DNA from: Ignavibacteria bacterium
GTDB taxonomy: Bacteria; Bacteroidota; Ignavibacteria; Ignavibacteriales; Melioribacteraceae
Assembly (NCBI GenBank): GCA_027347805.1
Contig: DAIEQP010000021.1
Span: 1 to 18,278 of the forward strand
Reading direction: 5' to 3'
Length of the DNA: 18,278 nucleotides
Of the stretch, positions 1 to 9,064 are shown piece by piece. Each line of letters begins with the position of its first letter. Position 1 is the first letter of the stretch. Below the pieces are notes generated by a model that was not told where the DNA came from, made no database searches, and saw only the letters and a list, made by a program, of their open reading frames with translations. The translations under genes were made by a program, and so were the position numbers.

Positions 1-1
1 T

Positions 2-745
2 CCTGCGCTCGGATTTGTTGCCGATAAAGAATTTGTCACAGATACATCGGGTTATGGATTTATGGAAGGAACCAAAGGTGGTCCCTTCAACTGGCAGATT
101 CTAAATACAGAAGATGATATTATTTATCAATCAGAAATAAATGGAATGGCAAAATATATTGTGCGCCTGCCGAACGGGATTTATCGGGTAAAACTATTAT
201 TCGCCGAAAATTATTTTACGCAATCCAATAAAAGAATTTTTGATGTTTATTTGCAGGGTAATCAAGTTATAAGTGCATTAGATATATTCAAAGAAGCTGG
301 TGCTAAATCTGCTTTGATTAAGACAATTGAAAATGTAGTTGTAAAAGATTTTATGCTCGATGTTCATTTTGCTGCACTTCTTGAAAGACCTTTGCTTAAT
401 GGAATTGTGATTGAACAAATTTCTACTGGAATTGAAAGTCATTCATATTTACCGAGTAAAATTCATCTCGATCAAAATTATCCTAATCCGTTTAATCCGG
501 ATACAGTAATTCGATACAATATTGCCGAAACAAGTTTCACATCATTAAAGGTTTATAATCTTCTTGGTAAAGAAATTGCAACTTTAGTTAATGAAATTAA
601 ATTGCCGGGGAATTATAGTTCTCAATTCTCAATTCTTAACCAGTCTGCAGGCGGGCAAAGTACTCAATTACCCAGCGGTATTTACTTCTACAAGTTAGTT
701 GCTGGTAATTATACTGAAACAAAAAAAATGCTTTTAATGAAATAA
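2..745 (+). CDS. C-terminal part of a secreted malectin-domain protein with T9SS sorting domain (5' end outside window)
   Basis: The reading frame is open from base 2, so the protein starts upstream; 247 residues are visible. The ATG at 62 lies inside the conserved domain and is not a real start. Visible residues 1 to about 140 look like a malectin-type carbohydrate-binding beta-sandwich: G-Y-G-F-M-E-G-T, then Y-R-V-K-L-L-F-A-E, K-R-I-F-D-V-Y and a closing L-N-G-I-V-I-E. In bacteria such domains are often at the C-terminal end of glycoside hydrolases such as GH2 enzymes. Residues 156-247 form a T9SS C-terminal sorting domain, opening with L-D-Q-N-Y-P-N-P-F-N-P and ending K-K-M-L-L-M-K, so the protein is probably exported across the outer membrane. 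The GH3 gene follows after 36 nt. The missing catalytic part cannot be named. Malectin call: good; enzyme identity: unknown. Confidence 0.8.
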   Translation, partial: PALGFVADKEFVTDTSGYGFMEGTKGGPFNWQILNTEDDIIYQSEINGMAKYIVRLPNGIYRVKLLFAENYFTQSNKRIFDVYLQGNQVISALDIFKEAGAKSALIKTIENVVVKDFMLDVHFAALLERPLLNGIVIEQISTGIESHSYLPSKIHLDQNYPNPFNPDTVIRYNIAETSFTSLKVYNLLGKEIATLVNEIKLPGNYSSQFSILNQSAGGQSTQLPSGIYFYKLVAGNYTETKKMLLMK

Positions 746-781
746 AAAATTATTTATAAACTGTAACTATAAGGTGACTCG

Positions 782-2992
782 ATGAAAAAAATATTCTTTT
801 TGTTGTTAACTGTTACAATAATTCAATTTGCCCAGAAAAAAACTTTTGAACAGCGTGCTGATTCAGTTCTTGCATTGATGAATCTTGAAGAAAAGGTTGG
901 CCAGCTTATCCAATACAGTGATGGTTATGCAACCGGAGGTTCAACAGTTGGTCCCAAAGAAAATATGGAAGAACTAACAAGAAAGGGCGGAGTTGGATCT
1001 TTTTTCAATGTAATAGGTGTGAAGGCAATTAAAAAGTTGCAGAAAGTTGCGGTTGAAGAATCTCGTTTAAAAATTCCATTGATATTTGGTCTGGATGTAA
1101 TTCATGGTTATCGAGCAATATTCCCGGTTCCTCTTGCAGAAGCAAGTTCATGGAACCCTTCTTTAGTTGAAAAATCAGCAAGATGGCAGGCAATAGAAGC
1201 CGCATCAGCTGGATTGCAATGGACATTTAACCCGATGGTTGATATTGCCCGAGATCCTCGATGGGGAAGAATTATGGAAGGTAGCGGGGAAGATCCGTAT
1301 CTCGGTTCTCAAATGAGTGCTGCGAGAGTTCGCGGGTATCAAGGAAAGGATTTATCGGCTAACACAAATATTCTTGCATGCGTAAAACATTATGCTGCTT
1401 ACGGCGGTGCTGAAGGAGGAAGAGATTACAATACTGTTGATCTTTCAGAAAGAAACTTCCGCGATTATTATTTACCTCCATACAAAGCTGCCGTTGATGC
1501 TGGTGTCGGTTCATTGATGGCATCGTTTAATGAAATCGGCGGTGTGCCTTCTTCTGCAAGTAAATTTTTGATGACACAAATTTTGAGAAATGAATGGAAG
1601 AGCGATGCATTTGTAGTTAGCGACTGGAATTCAATCGGTGAATTAATTCCTCATGGAGTTGCTAAAAATTTGAAACAAGCAGCTGAACTTGGAATTAATG
1701 CAACAGTCGATATGGATATGCAGGCAAGCGCATATTATATGCATCTGGCGGAATTGGTTAAGGAGGGAAAAGTAAATATTAAATTGGTTGATGATGCAGT
1801 TCGCAGAGTGCTTATCGCGAAATTTAAACTTGGTTTGTTTGATTCTCCTTATAAATATCTGGATGAAGAAAGAGAAAAGAAAAATGTAATGAGCAAAGAT
1901 ATTGTTAATGTTACAAAAGAAGTTGCACTTGAAACATTGGTGCTGCTGAAAAATGAAAAGAATGTTTTACCGTTGAAAAAAGATATTAAAAAATTGGCTG
2001 TGATTGGTGAACTGGCAAATTCGAATGATGATGTTCTTGGCGGCTGGGCTGCTCAGGGAAGAAAAGAAGATGGCGTTTCAATTTTAGAAGGCATAAAAAA
2101 TAAAATTGGAATGAACACAAAAATAAATTTTGTTGAAGGTTGCAAAGTTCTTGGTGAAGATAAAAGCGGATTTGAAAAAGCAGTTGAAGCAGTAGAAAAT
2201 GCGGATGCGGCAATTGTAGTTATAGGCGAAAATAGAAGCATGACTGGCGAAGCCAGTTCACGTGCATCAATTGACATACCGGGTGTTCAGGAAGAACTTG
2301 CGATTCAATTAATTAAAACAGGCAAACCGGTTGTAATCGTTTTGATGAATGGCCGCCCCCTCTCTTTCCCGAATCTGCAAAAAAATGCATCTGCAATTTT
2401 GGAAACATGGTTCGCAGGAATTCAGGCGGGTAATGCAGTGGCAGATGTTTTGTTCGGTGACTTCAATCCAAATGGAAAACTTCCAGTAACTTTTCCGCGC
2501 AGCGTAGGACAAGTACCTATCTATTATAATCATAAAAATACAGGCAGGCCGCATAACCCCGGAGACCATTATACATCTTATTATATGGATTTTGATAACA
2601 CTCCTTTGTACCCATTCGGTTATGGGTTGAGTTACACAACTTTTGAATACAGCGCTCCTGTTTTAAGCAAAACACAAATAAAGAAAGATGAATCACTTAA
2701 GATTAGTTTCAGTGTGAAAAATACTGGTTCGGTTGAAGGATCTGAAGTTGCTCAACTTTACATAAGAGATTTAGTTGGAAGTGTAACTCGACCAGTAAAA
2801 GAACTTAAAGACTTTGCAAAAATTTCATTAAAACCCGGTGAATTAAAAAATATTGAATTCACAATAACACCTGAAAAATTAAAATTCTACGATATCAACA
2901 TGAATTATATAGTCGAACCTGGAGACTTTAAAGTTTTTGTAGGAACCAATTCAGTTGATGTTAAAGAAGCTAGATTTTCAGTAGTTGAGTAA
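782..2992 (+). CDS. bglX: GH3 family beta-glucosidase (BglX-like), periplasmic
   Basis: This 736-residue protein matches the three-domain layout of BglX-type beta-glucosidases, which release glucose from the non-reducing end of beta-gluco-oligosaccharides. A signal peptide (M-K-K-I-F-F-L-L-L...F-A-Q) precedes the (beta/alpha)8 domain (about 35-330), the alpha/beta sandwich (about 388-610) and a fibronectin-III-like domain (about 638-710). The K202-H203 substrate-binding pair lies in K-H-Y-A-A-Y-G-G. Asp281 in V-V-S-D-W-N-S is the expected nucleophile, and Glu490 in G-E-A-S-S-R is the likely acid/base. There is no T9SS tail, so it probably stays in the periplasm. A strong ribosome site, AAGGTGA, lies 4 nt before the ATG. 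Some GH3 enzymes of this shape (one from Bacteroides thetaiotaomicron is known) prefer beta-1,2-gluco-oligosaccharides, which would fit the GH144 genes downstream. Family certain; linkage preference inferred. Confidence 0.93.
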   Translation: MKKIFFLLLTVTIIQFAQKKTFEQRADSVLALMNLEEKVGQLIQYSDGYATGGSTVGPKENMEELTRKGGVGSFFNVIGVKAIKKLQKVAVEESRLKIPLIFGLDVIHGYRAIFPVPLAEASSWNPSLVEKSARWQAIEAASAGLQWTFNPMVDIARDPRWGRIMEGSGEDPYLGSQMSAARVRGYQGKDLSANTNILACVKHYAAYGGAEGGRDYNTVDLSERNFRDYYLPPYKAAVDAGVGSLMASFNEIGGVPSSASKFLMTQILRNEWKSDAFVVSDWNSIGELIPHGVAKNLKQAAELGINATVDMDMQASAYYMHLAELVKEGKVNIKLVDDAVRRVLIAKFKLGLFDSPYKYLDEEREKKNVMSKDIVNVTKEVALETLVLLKNEKNVLPLKKDIKKLAVIGELANSNDDVLGGWAAQGRKEDGVSILEGIKNKIGMNTKINFVEGCKVLGEDKSGFEKAVEAVENADAAIVVIGENRSMTGEASSRASIDIPGVQEELAIQLIKTGKPVVIVLMNGRPLSFPNLQKNASAILETWFAGIQAGNAVADVLFGDFNPNGKLPVTFPRSVGQVPIYYNHKNTGRPHNPGDHYTSYYMDFDNTPLYPFGYGLSYTTFEYSAPVLSKTQIKKDESLKISFSVKNTGSVEGSEVAQLYIRDLVGSVTRPVKELKDFAKISLKPGELKNIEFTITPEKLKFYDINMNYIVEPGDFKVFVGTNSVDVKEARFSVVE

Positions 2993-3022
2993 TTATTATT
3001 TATGTAATTGAATGGTGATAAT

Positions 3023-4252
3023 ATGAAGTGGCTGGTAAAAAGTTTTTGTTTGTTTCTGATTCCGACTTTATTGCTGTCGCAGCAGAATAAGTTTGTTCAA
3101 TGCAAAGGAAAAATCTTTGTTGAACCAAACGGTAAAGAAATATTACTTAAAGGAATCAATCTTGGCAACTGGCTGAACCCTGAAGGATATATGTTTCATC
3201 TCAAAGATGTTAATTCATTCCGGTTGGTTGATAATGTGATTAAAGAATTAATCGGAAGTGATGAAGCGGGAAATTTCTGGCGATCTTTTAGAGATAATTA
3301 TATAACACAGGAAGATATTCATTTCATAAAGAATACTGACGCCAATCATATTCGTGTCCCGTTCAATTTCAAATTGTTTCTTGTAGAAGATCACCCGGAA
3401 ATTTTTCTAGAAGAAGGATTTAAACGACTTGATGATGTAATAAATTGGTGCCGCAAGGAAAATTTATATGTTGTTCTTGATTTGCATGCGGCACCCGGCG
3501 GTCAGACCGGAGATAATATCGATGACAGCTGGGGTTACCCTTACTTATTCGAAAATGCAGATGCGCAGAAAACTACAATTGAGCTTTGGAAAAAAATTGC
3601 AAAGCGCTATAAGAATGAAACTATTGTAATCGGTTATGATTTACTAAATGAACCGATACCTCATTTTTATGAAAACAAGGAAGATCTGAATAAACTGCTT
3701 GAACCATTCTATATGAAATTGACTGCTGCCATCAGAACAATTGATAAAAACCATATTGTTTTTCTGGGGGGCGCTCAATGGAATACAAATTTTAAAATGT
3801 TTAATCCTCCGTTTGATAAAAATCTCGCCTACACTTTTCATCGTTACTGGATGCCTCCGGAACAAAAAGAGATTCAGGACATAATCGATCTGCGGGAGAA
3901 ATTTAATTCTCCAATCTGGCTTGGAGAAAGCGGTGAAAACAAAAATGAATGGATAGAATCATTCAGGTCTTTGCTGGAAGAGAATAATATCGGCTGGTGC
4001 TTTTGGCCATATAAAAAAATGGATTCCAACAGCTGTTTCGTTTCATTTGCCAAAACAAAGGAGTGGGATGAAATTATTAATTATGCTGAAACGCCGAGAA
4101 AGAATTTTGAGGATTTAAGGAAAAGAAAACCCGCAGCGGAAACTGTTAAAAAGGCACTCGCCGATTTGATTGAGAATATAAAATTCAAAAACAATAAAGT
4201 GAACACTGAGTATATTAAAGCACTTGGGCTGAATAATACTATGCAAAGGTAA
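3023..4252 (+). CDS. GH5-type glycoside hydrolase (cellulase fold), probable beta-glucanase
   Basis: This is a secreted GH5-like (beta/alpha)8 retaining hydrolase of 409 residues. I place the start at the ATG at 3023, which begins a clean signal peptide (M-K-W-L-V-K-S-F-C-L-F-L...L-L-S-Q) and has GGTGAT just upstream; an in-frame TTG at 3008 would only add five polar residues. Family motifs are G-I-N-L-G-N-W-L-N near the N-terminus, H-I-R-V-P-F, D-L-H-A-A-P-G-G, L-L-N-E-P with acid/base Glu210, and W-L-G-E-S-G-E with nucleophile Glu302. The D-L-H-A-A-P-G-G form resembles GH5 subfamilies that include exo-beta-1,3-glucanases, but the subfamily cannot be fixed by eye. There is no T9SS tail or lipobox. 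It lies 30 nt after the GH3 gene and 47 nt before the first GH144 gene, so it is part of the same transcript. Confidence 0.87.
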   Translation: MKWLVKSFCLFLIPTLLLSQQNKFVQCKGKIFVEPNGKEILLKGINLGNWLNPEGYMFHLKDVNSFRLVDNVIKELIGSDEAGNFWRSFRDNYITQEDIHFIKNTDANHIRVPFNFKLFLVEDHPEIFLEEGFKRLDDVINWCRKENLYVVLDLHAAPGGQTGDNIDDSWGYPYLFENADAQKTTIELWKKIAKRYKNETIVIGYDLLNEPIPHFYENKEDLNKLLEPFYMKLTAAIRTIDKNHIVFLGGAQWNTNFKMFNPPFDKNLAYTFHRYWMPPEQKEIQDIIDLREKFNSPIWLGESGENKNEWIESFRSLLEENNIGWCFWPYKKMDSNSCFVSFAKTKEWDEIINYAETPRKNFEDLRKRKPAAETVKKALADLIENIKFKNNKVNTEYIKALGLNNTMQR

Positions 4253-4290
4253 GTTTAATGTTTTTAAGAAAATCGATTGTGAATAAAAGT

Positions 4291-4296
4291 GAGGAG
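4291..4296 (+). promoter_or_regulatory. Ribosome binding site that fixes the start of the first GH144 gene
   Basis: The sequence GAGGAG sits 3 nt before the ATG at 4300. It selects that ATG over the in-frame ATG at 4258, whose 14 extra residues are charged and would push the signal peptide away from the N-terminus. The spacing is short, so the assignment rests mainly on the signal peptide position. Confidence 0.55.
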
Positions 4297-4299
4297 ACT

Positions 4300-5679
4300 A
4301 TGAAAGAATATATTTCAAAAACAATTTTTGTTTTACTTTTATTATCGACTCTGAATTATTCTCAATCTATTTATAAACCGCACTGGAAAAATAAATTTGA
4401 ATTGTCACCTTCTCAAAAAACATTTCTTGATACTCTGCAGCACCGAACATTTCGATATTTTCTTGATGAAATAAATCCTGAAAATGGTTTGGTAAAAGAC
4501 CGATCTACAGATTCATCACCTGCAACAATTGCGGCTGTTGGCTTTGCAGTTCCTGTCTGGGCAATTGGTGCTGAAAAAGGTTGGATTTCAAGAGAATATG
4601 CAGCTAAACTAACTCTCAACATGCTGAAGTTTTTTATTAACTCGGAACAGAGTGATGAAAAATTTGCGACAGGGAGAATTGGTTTTTATTACCATTTCCT
4701 TGATATGAAAACCGGTAAACGATTTTGGAATTGCGAACTATCATCAATTGACAGCGGATTGCTTTTTTGCGGGATGATTTTTGCGAGAAATTATTTTACA
4801 AAGAATAACGAAGTTGAAAATCAAATTAGAAATCTTGCTGGCCGGCTATTGGACAGAGCCGATTGGAAACCATGGGTGATGTCTGAAGACACCAAGTTTC
4901 CAAATCAAATATGTATGGGCTGGGAAGAAAAAGGATTTCATAAAACCGGATGGTTTGGATATACAGAATCACTGTTTCTTTATGTGATCGCTTCAGGTAT
5001 GAATTTACCAAATCCAGACAAAGCATTTTCTTCATTCCAAAATACTTATAGATGGAGAGAGCCTTTCAAAAAAGAATTTGCACATGTTGTGTTCCCTCCA
5101 TTGTTTGCGCATCAGTATTCGTTTCTATGGTTAAATCCATTCGGGCTAAAAGATTCTTTTATGATAAAGAAAGGAATTGACTTCGCTGAAAACTCGAGAC
5201 GCGCAACTTATGTTAATCGTGAATACTCAATAGTAAATCCTAAAAAATGGGCTGGATATGATTCACTTTGCTGGGGATTAACAGCATGCGATGGCCCTGG
5301 CGATAAATATAATTTCGATGGTAAAAAATTTGATGGTTATTCGGCACGCGGTTCTGCCGGACTCGATTCAACCGAGAATGATGATGGCACGTTGGCGCCA
5401 ACTGCTCCGGGAGCTTCAATTCCATTTGCACCTGAAATATGTATCCCGACTTTAATGAACATTTCAAATAAGTACAAAAACATCTGGGGCAAACATGGAA
5501 TGATGGATTCATTTAATCCTACTTTGAATTGGGTTGACTCGGATGATCTTGGATTGGACCAGGGACCGATTGTTTTGATGATCGAAAATTATTACAATGG
5601 ATTTGTCTGGAAATATTTCATGAAGGATGAAATTGTTGTTAAAGGTCTTACAAAATTGGGCTTTGAATACAAAAAATGA
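4300..5679 (+). CDS. GH144 / glycoamylase-domain (PF10091-type) glucanase, first copy
   Basis: This 459-residue exported protein belongs to the 'glycoamylase' domain family that includes GH144. Characterised GH144 members cut beta-1,2-glucan, either internally or releasing sophorose. Starting at 4300 gives a signal peptide (M-K-E-Y-I-S-K...L-N-Y-S-Q-S). Family signatures are H-R-T-F-R-Y-F-L-D-E-I-N-P near the start, G-W-F-G-Y-T-E-S-L-F in the middle, W-G-L-T-A-C-D-G-P, D-D-G-T-L-A-P-T-A and the C-terminal D-Q-G-P-I-V-L-M-I-E-N-Y-Y block. There is no T9SS tail, so it is probably periplasmic. The stop codon overlaps the next gene's ATG (ATGA), suggesting translational coupling of the two paralogues. 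The family also contains cyclic-glucan-synthase-associated domains of different activity, so the beta-1,2 specificity is inferred, not seen. Confidence 0.87.
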   Translation: MKEYISKTIFVLLLLSTLNYSQSIYKPHWKNKFELSPSQKTFLDTLQHRTFRYFLDEINPENGLVKDRSTDSSPATIAAVGFAVPVWAIGAEKGWISREYAAKLTLNMLKFFINSEQSDEKFATGRIGFYYHFLDMKTGKRFWNCELSSIDSGLLFCGMIFARNYFTKNNEVENQIRNLAGRLLDRADWKPWVMSEDTKFPNQICMGWEEKGFHKTGWFGYTESLFLYVIASGMNLPNPDKAFSSFQNTYRWREPFKKEFAHVVFPPLFAHQYSFLWLNPFGLKDSFMIKKGIDFAENSRRATYVNREYSIVNPKKWAGYDSLCWGLTACDGPGDKYNFDGKKFDGYSARGSAGLDSTENDDGTLAPTAPGASIPFAPEICIPTLMNISNKYKNIWGKHGMMDSFNPTLNWVDSDDLGLDQGPIVLMIENYYNGFVWKYFMKDEIVVKGLTKLGFEYKK

Positions 5680-7577
5680 TTTATAAAAAAACAAAAACAG
5701 TTTTGACTGCTTGTGTTTTAGCTGCCTCAAAATTGCTATCACAAGATATAACTCCTCCGGCAGTTCCAACAGGTATAAAATCAATTTCTTATGAATTGCA
5801 CGCGGATGTTTTCTGGCAGCAGAATAGCGAAGCAGATTTAGCCGGATATAAAGTTTATCGACTAAACGGAAGTAATTATGAACTAGCTGCAACTGTAAAG
5901 AAATCCCGTTCTTTCTATTGGGAATGGATTGGTTCGCCGGGTGTTCAAAAAAAATACAAGATTTCTGCAATAGATTTAACAGGCAATGAATCTCAGCTCA
6001 GCAGCGAAGTAATTGTTCAGACACATCAGATGAGCGATGATGAATTTCTTGATATGACTCAGCGTGCAGCCTTCAGATATTTCTGGGATTGGGGCGATCC
6101 GAATTCAGGACTTGCAAGAGAACGATGGCAGCCGAATGAAGTTGATATAACTAATACTATTGGCGGCGGTGGTTTTGGAGTAATGTCAATTCTGGTTGGA
6201 ATCGAAAGAGGATTCATAACACGCGAACAGGGTGTTCAGAGAATTATAAAGATTACAGATTTCCTCTTGAATAAAGCAAACCGGTTTCATGGTGTGTTTC
6301 CTCATTGGATTGATGGATCGAATGGCAAAGTAATAAAATTTGGTGTGCAGGATGGAGGAGATTTAGTTGAAACTGCATTTATGATAGAAGGACTTTTAAC
6401 TGCGCGTCAATATTTTAATAAACAAACAACAGATGAATCAACTATTCGCGATAGAATTAATTCTATCTGGCAGGATGTGGACTGGGATTATTATAGAAAT
6501 GGATCAACAGGATTGTATTGGAATTGGTCTCCAACAATGGGATTTAATTTCAGTGATACATTTATTTTCCATGGATGGAATGAAACGCTAATTGCATATA
6601 TACTTTCAATCATTTCTCCAACGAAGGCAGTTACAATTCCCGCGCTTTCATTTTACAGATCAGGATGGGGAAACGGTGATAAAATTGTAAGCACAAAAAC
6701 ATATTATGGATTTCCACTTTCTGTTGGAACGAATTACGGAGGTCCATTATTCTTCACACATTATTCCTTTTTGGGATTTGATCCGCGTAATAAACGTGAT
6801 TGGTATGCAAATTATTTTGATCATAACAAAAACCAGACGCTTATAAACCGTGCTTATTGTATTGATAATCCTAAAAAGTTTTCCGGTTACAATGAAAATT
6901 GCTGGGGCTTAACAGCAAGCTATTCAATTCCACCAACCGGATACTTGGCACATGAGCCGGGTAATGATAATGGAACAATTGCGCCAACCGCAGCATTATC
7001 AGCTATGCCGTATACACCAAGTGAATCTATTGCAGCTTTAAAATATTTTTACAGAACATATGGCGGAAATCTTTGGGGTGATTTTGGTTTTAAAGACGCA
7101 TTCAATATCAGCAAACTCTGGTTCAGCGACGGCTATCTCGCAATTGATCAGGGACCAATTGTCTGCATGATAGAAAATTACCGATCGTTATTATTATGGA
7201 AATATTTCATGACTGCCCCGGAATTGAAACCTATATTTGATTTCACAAGCGGAAAAGGATTGTTTTTCCTCGATGGTACCGATGTTAAGTCAGAAGAAAA
7301 TATTCCAAAAGAATTTGTGCTAGGCAATAATTACCCTAATCCTTTTAACCCCAGCACAACAATAGAATATAAGATTTCTACTCCATCCAAAGTCACAATA
7401 AAAATATTTAATTCATTAGGAAAAGAAATTTCAACATTGATTGATGAGTTTAAGCAGCCTGGAACTTACGCAGTAAAATTTCAAGGTTCTGATAATTCAT
7501 TGCCAAGCGGAGTTTATTTTTATCAAATGAGAACTGGAAATTATTGTTCAACAAAAAAAATGATGCTAATAAAATAA
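5676..7577 (+). CDS. GH144 / glycoamylase-domain glucanase with N-terminal FnIII and C-terminal T9SS domain, second copy
   Basis: This is a 633-residue paralogue of the preceding protein with extra domains. After a signal peptide (M-I-Y-K-K-T-K...K-L-L-S-Q) comes a fibronectin-III-like module at about 25-112 (P-P-A-V-P-T-G, L-A-G-Y-K-V-Y-R, Y-K-I-S-A-I-D). The glycoamylase domain runs from about 120 to 525, with R-A-A-F-R-Y-F-W-D-W-G, F-H-G-W-N-E-T-L, W-G-L-T-A, N-D-N-G-T-I-A-P-T-A and D-Q-G-P-I-V-C-M-I-E-N-Y-R. Residues 549-633 are a T9SS sorting domain (N-Y-P-N-P-F-N-P, ending K-K-M-M-L-I-K). This copy is therefore probably delivered to the cell surface or released, while its partner stays inside. 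A surface endo-enzyme paired with a periplasmic oligosaccharide-acting one is a sensible reading, not shown directly. The gene overlaps the previous stop by 4 nt. Confidence 0.88.
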   Translation: MIYKKTKTVLTACVLAASKLLSQDITPPAVPTGIKSISYELHADVFWQQNSEADLAGYKVYRLNGSNYELAATVKKSRSFYWEWIGSPGVQKKYKISAIDLTGNESQLSSEVIVQTHQMSDDEFLDMTQRAAFRYFWDWGDPNSGLARERWQPNEVDITNTIGGGGFGVMSILVGIERGFITREQGVQRIIKITDFLLNKANRFHGVFPHWIDGSNGKVIKFGVQDGGDLVETAFMIEGLLTARQYFNKQTTDESTIRDRINSIWQDVDWDYYRNGSTGLYWNWSPTMGFNFSDTFIFHGWNETLIAYILSIISPTKAVTIPALSFYRSGWGNGDKIVSTKTYYGFPLSVGTNYGGPLFFTHYSFLGFDPRNKRDWYANYFDHNKNQTLINRAYCIDNPKKFSGYNENCWGLTASYSIPPTGYLAHEPGNDNGTIAPTAALSAMPYTPSESIAALKYFYRTYGGNLWGDFGFKDAFNISKLWFSDGYLAIDQGPIVCMIENYRSLLLWKYFMTAPELKPIFDFTSGKGLFFLDGTDVKSEENIPKEFVLGNNYPNPFNPSTTIEYKISTPSKVTIKIFNSLGKEISTLIDEFKQPGTYAVKFQGSDNSLPSGVYFYQMRTGNYCSTKKMMLIK

Positions 7578-7601
7578 TTTACAATTTATAAAGAGAAAAG
7601 A

Positions 7602-9053
7602 ATGATGAAAAGGATTCTGTGTATAACTTCAATTGTGACGTTAATAATTATTGCTTCAGTAAATATCATTACAGCTCAGAAAAAAGATGAAATAAGTTCG
7701 GTTACAGTTTATACAACTGCTTCGAATACAGAATATAGATTGTCTAAAACCGGCGAGTTCAATTTCAATAAATCAGTTCAGCCGCTTGAATCCGAGATAT
7801 CCGTCTTTGTAAATACAACTAAAGAATTTCAAAAGTTTTTAGGAATCGGCGGTGCAATTACAGACGCATCTGCAGAAGTGTTTGCAAAACTTCCCTTTGA
7901 TAAACAAAAAGAGTTTTTAACAGCTTATTATGATAAAGAAAATGGAATTGGATATTCATTAATTAGAACTAATATTCATAGCTGCGATTTCAGCAGCAGC
8001 AGTTATACTTATATTCAAGAAGGTGATAAGGAATTAAAAACATTCTCGATCGACCATGATAAACAGTTTAGAATTCCTCTGATAAAAAATGCAATTGAAA
8101 AAGCTGGTAAGGGAATTTTGCTGTTTGTAAGTCCTTGGAGTCCTCCCGCTTTTATGAAAAGCAATAACAGCATGCTTCAAGGAGGAAAACTCCTGCCTGA
8201 GTTTTACCAATCATGGGCAAATTATTTTGTAAAGTTTATAAAAGCCTATGAGGCAGAAGGAATTCCTATCTGGGGTTTGACAGTTCAAAATGAGCCGATG
8301 GCAAAGCAGAGGTGGGAATCATGCATCTTTACTTCTGAAGAAGAAAGAGATTTTCTTAAAAAGTTTTTAGGACCAACTCTCGCAAAAAATAAATTATCTT
8401 CCAAGAAAATAATTGTATGGGATCATAACCGTGACTTAATTAATCAGCGTGTAAATACAATTCTTGGCGATTCTGAAGCTGCGAAATATGTTTGGGGAAT
8501 TGGTTTCCACTGGTATGAACCATGGTCAGGCGGACAGCCGATGTATGTAAATGTTGCCAATGTTAATCAAAGTTATCCATCTAAAAATTTAATTTTTACC
8601 GAAGGTTGCGTTGAAAAATATGATTCGGCAAAATTGAATTACTGGCCAAACGCCGAGAGATATGGCATTTCGATGATAAATGATTTTAATAACGGAACAG
8701 TCGGCTGGACTGACTGGAATATTTTGCTGGATGAGACCGGTGGACCAAATCATAAAAATAATTTATGTTTTTCTCCAATTCATGCCAACACAAAAACAGG
8801 TGAATTAATTTATACACCATCTTATTTCTACATCGGACATTTTTCCAAATTTATCAAACCGGGTGCAAAAAGAATAAGTTCATCAGCAAGCAGAAGCCAG
8901 CTTCTAACAACTTCATTCAAAAACAATGATGGAAAAATTGCAACAGTTGTTATGAATTTAAGCGACGAAAAAATTAAATATAAACTTTACGTTAATATGC
9001 AGTCAGCTGAGTTGGAAATTTTGCCTCATGCCATTGAAACGTTGATATATTAA
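7602..9053 (+). CDS. GH30 family glycoside hydrolase, subfamily-1-like (glucosylceramidase-type)
   Basis: This 483-residue exported GH30 enzyme is a (beta/alpha)8 barrel plus a flanking beta-sandwich built from both ends of the chain. The signal peptide is M-M-K-R-I-L-C-I-T...I-I-T-A-Q. The G-G-A-I-T-D-A-S-A-E motif, I-R-T-N-I-H-S-C-D-F-S and S-P-W-S-P-P-A-F-M-K resemble glucosylceramidase-like subfamily-1 proteins. Acid/base Glu231 is in T-V-Q-N-E-P and nucleophile Glu334 in F-T-E-G-C. Bacterial relatives act on beta-glucosides, beta-xylosides or beta-1,6-linked glucose, so the substrate is uncertain. There is no T9SS tail or lipobox. It starts 24 nt after the GH144 pair and lies 11 nt before a second GH30 gene. 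A start one codon later (7605) is equally possible. Confidence 0.9.
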   Translation: MMKRILCITSIVTLIIIASVNIITAQKKDEISSVTVYTTASNTEYRLSKTGEFNFNKSVQPLESEISVFVNTTKEFQKFLGIGGAITDASAEVFAKLPFDKQKEFLTAYYDKENGIGYSLIRTNIHSCDFSSSSYTYIQEGDKELKTFSIDHDKQFRIPLIKNAIEKAGKGILLFVSPWSPPAFMKSNNSMLQGGKLLPEFYQSWANYFVKFIKAYEAEGIPIWGLTVQNEPMAKQRWESCIFTSEEERDFLKKFLGPTLAKNKLSSKKIIVWDHNRDLINQRVNTILGDSEAAKYVWGIGFHWYEPWSGGQPMYVNVANVNQSYPSKNLIFTEGCVEKYDSAKLNYWPNAERYGISMINDFNNGTVGWTDWNILLDETGGPNHKNNLCFSPIHANTKTGELIYTPSYFYIGHFSKFIKPGAKRISSSASRSQLLTTSFKNNDGKIATVVMNLSDEKIKYKLYVNMQSAELEILPHAIETLIY

Positions 9054-9064
9054 AAGAGATTCTG

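Noticed and set aside
62..745. A complete 227-residue gene starting at ATG 62
   Set aside because: The frame is open upstream to base 2, and the preceding residues (F-V-A-D-K-E-F-V) continue the malectin domain, so this ATG is internal.
3008..3022. TTG start for the GH5 gene
   Set aside because: The ATG at 3023 has a suitable upstream GGTGAT and opens directly with a signal peptide; the TTG would only add five polar residues.
4258..4299. Upstream ATG start for the first GH144 gene
   Set aside because: The extra 14 residues are charged and displace the signal peptide; GAGGAG precedes the later ATG at 4300.
5509..5970. Minus-strand open frame of 153 codons
   Set aside because: It lies antisense across the junction of two well-supported GH144 genes and shows no recognisable motif or ribosome site.
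4300..7577. Glucoamylase acting on starch
   Set aside because: The 'glycoamylase' name of the domain is historical; characterised GH144 relatives act on beta-1,2-glucan, and the neighbours are all beta-glucan enzyme families.
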